A program made the position numbers and the translations under genes. Under the pieces are notes generated by a model that worked only from the letters and a program-made list of their open reading frames with translations, was not told where the DNA came from and made no database searches. 7,991 nucleotides of DNA from Candidatus Nanohaloarchaea archaeon. Lineage in GTDB: Archaea > Nanohalarchaeota > Nanosalinia > Nanosalinales > JAHENU01. Positions 5,465 through 7,991 of the stretch are shown here, in pieces (position 1 is the first letter of the stretch; every line of letters starts with the position of its first letter). Location of the stretch: contig JAHENU010000035.1 in the NCBI GenBank assembly GCA_018609855.1, positions 1 through 7,991 on the forward strand. Reading direction: 5' to 3'.

Positions 5465-6991
5465 TCATTGCGGCAGGATATCTGTCGCAATGGAATACTC
5501 GTCTTGCATGAGATTGATCGCGAAGTCGTTGACAACGCCAAATGTGTCGGTCGTACCTGACTCAATGGTGAGGTCGTTTTTGATGCGCCATGAGACCAGA
5601 ATGTCATCCGTTGAACTGTCATACATGACATCTTGCTGTTCAAGTTGAATGCCGTCGATGTCCCAGTAATTGTTGGTGGCGTTGAATTCGGTGTTTTCCC
5701 TGTCGCCGTCCCAGTCCTTAATGTCTGCTGTTTCTTGTGTGTTTGCCAGCAGAATGTTATTTCTGGTAACTGCGTGGTCGGTGCCATAGCCTTCACTGGA
5801 GGAATCGTATCCAGTCACATAGACACCGCCAGCTGTTGGTGTGTAACCATTGTCTTCATTGTGGTTAACTTGGCTGATTTCGTTGTACTGCACAATGAAA
5901 TCTTCTGCAGTACCGCCTGAAATGCTAATGCCGTTAGCCATTGCTGAATCCGTGTCATCACCAATGTTTTCAATGGTGTTGTGCGTGAATTCGATGTTGT
6001 TTGATGATTTGCCGTTTGCGCTCAAGATCTTCAATCCTACGGATTTTGATTCGTCGAATTGAGTTCCGTCGCCGTTAACGCTGGTTGCCTTTACGTTGTG
6101 CACGTAGTTGTTAGTAACAACGACATCGTTAACGGGATCGTTGTTGCCGAATACGAATACGCCGTAAGTACGGGATTCGGATCTTACATTGTGGATCTTG
6201 TTGCTGTCAACGGTGACGCTGTCCGCCAAAACATCAACACCGCGGGAATTCGGACCGTCGCTATTGTCTGTTGCTTCGATATCGAATCCTTTGATTGTAA
6301 CGCCACTTGCTGTCACTTCAAAGCCTTTCTTGCCGCCAGTTACTGTAGCAGCATTCCCACTATCTGGGGCATTGTTTGCCACAATAGTGAGGTCTGTGGT
6401 TGTGACGTCAATGGTGCCATCGTAACTGCCTGCTTCAACCAACACCGTGTCTCCTGATGATGCATCGTCTATTCGTGTTTGTAAATCATTACCGTCACTG
6501 ACAACAATGTCAGCTTCACTTGTTGAGAGACTACTGTAATTACTGAAATCATGTCCAGCTGCGTCAAAGTACTCGACGATCTTGGTCGTGATGCCATTAC
6601 AGCTATCTGACCAGTTAATGTCTCGAGTGGTGGTCGGCGAATTAGTGTCTGCATCAGCTGAGTTTTCACAGCTCGTTTCAAAGCCAATATCTGCATCCAC
6701 GTCTGCCTGACTGGTCACTGTATGCGTCTCGATGACAGTAGTACCTGCAGAAACACTGCCGTTAAAGTCAGCGGTGGTTACACAGCCGCTACCGTCAGTA
6801 CCATCACAGGTCTTATTATCAAGCGTGATTGCCTGATTTACATTAGCAGTGCCATCGACAGAGCCATACATTGTCAATACGGCTGCAGTTGCAACGCCAG
6901 TCATGGCAAGTAACGCAATGAGAAACACTGAGAGTGACCGACCGAACACATTCACGCGTTTCGACACAACGCGCTGTACGTGAGTTTTCAT
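5465..6991 (-). CDS. Secreted TasA/camelysin-like protein with an inserted right-handed beta-helix
   Basis: 508 residues. A long signal peptide has a basic n-region (1-18) and hydrophobic core (about 20-36, VFLIALLAMTGVATA), cut near the ATAA site. The mature N-terminus, AVLTMYGSVDGTANVNQAI (37-55), is typical of archaeal TasA/camelysin-like secreted proteins. C62, C70, C108 and C131 could form two disulfides. Residues about 160-445 form a NosD/pectate-lyase-type beta-helix: an entry sequence LQTRIDDASSGDTVLVEAGSY (170-190), repeated coils with an asparagine ladder (N264, N295, N338, N370, N412) and an exit cap NATNNYWD (437-444). The C-terminus (about 463-508, FGVVNDFAINL...ATDILPQ) looks like the last strands of the TasA-like domain, implying that the helix is inserted within that domain. 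Strongly acidic. Likely an extracellular fibre or matrix protein; sugar binding or cleavage by the helix is possible, but I see no clear catalytic triad. First gene of the operon, with its own TATA box and GAGGTGA site. Confidence 0.85.
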   Translation of the reverse strand: MKTHVQRVVSKRVNVFGRSLSVFLIALLAMTGVATAAVLTMYGSVDGTANVNQAITLDNKTCDGTDGSGCVTTADFNGSVSAGTTVIETHTVTSQADVDADIGFETSCENSADADTNSPTTTRDINWSDSCNGITTKIVEYFDAAGHDFSNYSSLSTSEADIVVSDGNDLQTRIDDASSGDTVLVEAGSYDGTIDVTTTDLTIVANNAPDSGNAATVTGGKKGFEVTASGVTIKGFDIEATDNSDGPNSRGVDVLADSVTVDSNKIHNVRSESRTYGVFVFGNNDPVNDVVVTNNYVHNVKATSVNGDGTQFDESKSVGLKILSANGKSSNNIEFTHNTIENIGDDTDSAMANGISISGGTAEDFIVQYNEISQVNHNEDNGYTPTAGGVYVTGYDSSSEGYGTDHAVTRNNILLANTQETADIKDWDGDRENTEFNATNNYWDIDGIQLEQQDVMYDSSTDDILVSWRIKNDLTIESGTTDTFGVVNDFAINLMQDEYSIATDILPQ

Positions 6992-6998
6992 GTTTGAG

Positions 6999-7005
6999 TC
7001 ACCTC
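6999..7005 (-). promoter_or_regulatory. Ribosome binding site GAGGTGA for the beta-helix surface protein
   Basis: GAGGTGA on the minus strand lies 7 bases before the ATG at 6991, the same motif and spacing as for the last gene of the operon. It fixes the start, and the signal peptide begins at this Met. Confidence 0.8.
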
Positions 7006-7040
7006 TTTTTTTTATTGTTGAGTAGTGAACATTACGGGTG

Positions 7041-7052
7041 TATTTTTTTAAA
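7041..7052 (-). promoter_or_regulatory. Archaeal TATA box for the surface operon
   Basis: On the minus strand TTTAAAAAAATA (7052-7041), preceded by AAC, is a good TATA element. Transcription would start around 7020, giving a leader of about 30 bases that contains an A-rich stretch and the GAGGTGA site. It separates the surface operon from the transporter gene upstream. Confidence 0.6.
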
Positions 7053-7077
7053 GTTACTGGTATTGAGTAGTAACACT

Positions 7078-7097
7078 AAAAAGGCGATATGAAAAAA
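7078..7097 (-). terminator. Oligo-T terminator-like tracts after the transporter gene
   Basis: Within 40 bases of the stop at 7116 the minus strand carries a run of six T (7097-7092) and then five T (7082-7078). Oligo-T runs are the usual archaeal termination signal. No strong hairpin precedes them. Confidence 0.5.
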
Positions 7098-7115
7098 CTG
7101 ATCGGTGTGCCGGCG

Positions 7116-7991
7116 TTAAGCCATTACATCCTCTTCTCCAGAATCAGCAACAAAGAGGAAGCTTTTGCCTTTAATATCTGAAATTTCCGTTATTGTTTGT
7201 ATATCCCCTGCTTCCATGGGAATGATATGGATGTCACTATGTGGAGCGCCCTCGATTGCACTATGTATGTCGTTCTGAACCACACGGATTTCTGTCGAAG
7301 CAGGAAAACGTCCTTCGTACAATAATTGGTCTAAATATGTTCGAGCGTACTGCAAACGATCCGCATCTCCGTCTACAGCCATCCACAGTGTAATGGCACC
7401 TTCCCAATTTCGTTGTAACTTATACCCAAGCAACAGAGCTAAGTCACTGATACGATCTTCATAAAAATCGCTATCTAGTTCTTTCTCAGGAATCCATACA
7501 TTAACTTCTTCCTGAGCCCCTAATCCAACCTCTGTGTCTCGATCAAACACAGCGACACCAACTGTCTCTGCGGCAGCTGTGTTAAAAATACGGCGAATTG
7601 ACTCGTGTGGCAAACGGCTCGGTTTGAATGGAAGGAATAAAATGTTGGGGTGGAAGACTTGACCTTCTACGGCTTCAAGAGAAATGCATATCCCATTTAC
7701 ATACTCTTCTGCAGAAATCACGGAAAATGAAGTAAACAGCCCCTCCCGACCAAACTTATCAACCAATGTTGGCAATTCACGTAATTCCTGCTGCACTAAA
7801 CTTTTCGAAAGGCCTTCTGCTTCTGGCATGTCAGCCGGATCGGTAATGTTAACACCTAATACAGTCATAGTGCCATTTGGATAGGCCATGGACCGAATTA
7901 GTGGATAGTTGCCTAGTAAGGTGCTTGTGGTGGCAACAGGAATGAAAAAGCTTGGTTTCCAGGTATGTTTAGTTGATTCTGGCAAGCGCAT
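7116..7991 (-). CDS. C-terminal domain of an SLC12-like (cation-chloride cotransporter/APC) transporter, 5'-truncated
   Basis: The frame enters from the right edge. The Met codon formed by the last three bases is probably internal, because the sequence begins in mid-domain. The 291 visible residues match the soluble cytoplasmic tail of the SLC12/CCC branch of the APC superfamily. They include HTWKPSFFIPVA...NYPLIRSMAYPNGTMTVLGV (about 9-47, the post-membrane 'W+P.ilv...P..r..l...a' unit) and FHPNILFLPFKPS (113-125, the 'l.PN.l.l' strand). EEVNVWIPEKELDSD (161-175) and ISDLALLLGYKLQRNWEGAITLWMAV (181-206) follow, matching 'vnlWi' and 'LlLaylL..nW'. The tail is a tandem USP-like regulatory fold. 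The twelve-helix transport part must lie beyond the window. These proteins move chloride with sodium or potassium, or amino acids; the substrate cannot be read from the tail. The stop is TAA at 7116. In a salt-adapted archaeon a role in ion balance is likely, but this is inference. No operon link to the surface genes is evident. Confidence 0.8.
   Translation of the reverse strand: MRLPESTKHTWKPSFFIPVATTSTLLGNYPLIRSMAYPNGTMTVLGVNITDPADMPEAEGLSKSLVQQELRELPTLVDKFGREGLFTSFSVISAEEYVNGICISLEAVEGQVFHPNILFLPFKPSRLPHESIRRIFNTAAAETVGVAVFDRDTEVGLGAQEEVNVWIPEKELDSDFYEDRISDLALLLGYKLQRNWEGAITLWMAVDGDADRLQYARTYLDQLLYEGRFPASTEIRVVQNDIHSAIEGAPHSDIHIIPMEAGDIQTITEISDIKGKSFLFVADSGEEDVMA

Noticed and set aside
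5413..5796. Minus-strand open frame of 127 codons in another frame
   Set aside because: It lies inside the beta-helix gene in a different frame, is Thr/Ser-rich without domain features, and would use no visible ribosome binding site.
6059..6457. Plus-strand open frame of 132 codons
   Set aside because: Antisense shadow of the beta-helix coils. The minus-strand gene has a signal peptide, ribosome binding site, TATA box and recognisable domains; this frame has none.
1..7991. CRISPR array, insertion sequence ends, or tandem repeats
   Set aside because: I found no regularly spaced direct repeats, no transposase-like protein and no long terminal inverted repeats by reading both strands. Degenerate repeats inside the beta-helix gene are protein coils, not DNA repeats.

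Overview
The window looks archaeal. Coding regions are preceded by TATA-type boxes of the archaeal kind (for example TTTAAATA at 1500-1507, TTTATAAG at 3041-3048 and, on the minus strand, TTTAAAAAAATA at 7052-7041). The secreted genes have GAGGTGA ribosome binding sites, which match the usual archaeal 16S tail, and at least one gene appears to be leaderless. The protein content (TasA/camelysin-like surface protein with a NosD-type beta-helix, a serine/threonine/aspartate-rich membrane-anchored glycoprotein, an SLC12-type transporter tail) fits a salt-adapted or DPANN-type archaeon. A nanohaloarchaeon or relative is my best guess, but no rRNA, tRNA or ribosomal protein gene is present to fix the lineage.

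Left half (1-3663, plus strand): four separately promoted genes with unusually long gaps between them. They are an unrecognised helical protein that probably starts outside the window (11-535), a small HExxH zinc-metalloprotease-like protein (679-1107), a 427-residue protein built from four apparent winged-helix units (1536-2819), and an unrecognised 185-residue helical protein (3106-3663). None has a good Shine-Dalgarno site. The gaps at 1108-1535 and 2820-3105 hold no convincing protein gene, but they contain hairpins, palindromes and spare TATA boxes and could hold regulatory RNA or operators. A HExxH protein close to a DNA-binding protein recalls the ImmA/ImmR protease-repressor arrangement, although this is only a hypothesis.

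Right half (7991-3721, minus strand): the C-terminal cytoplasmic domain of a cation-chloride-cotransporter-like (SLC12/APC) protein runs in from the right edge and ends at 7116. After T-rich terminator-like tracts and a new TATA box comes a three-gene surface operon. Its first gene encodes a 508-residue secreted protein in which a right-handed beta-helix appears to be inserted between the two halves of a TasA/camelysin-like beta-sandwich. The second encodes a small protein with the same N- and C-terminal signatures but no beta-helix. The third encodes a membrane-anchored, sequon-rich glycoprotein with a long Ser/Thr/Asp stalk and a C-terminal transmembrane helix, and it is translationally coupled to the second by an ATGA overlap.

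My reading is that the operon makes an extracellular fibre or adhesin (TasA-like subunits) together with a wall-anchoring partner. The two halves of the window converge at 3664-3720. The most interesting items are the split TasA-like/beta-helix architecture with its beta-helix-free paralogue and anchor, the four-unit winged-helix protein with its protease-like neighbour, and the structured non-coding gaps.
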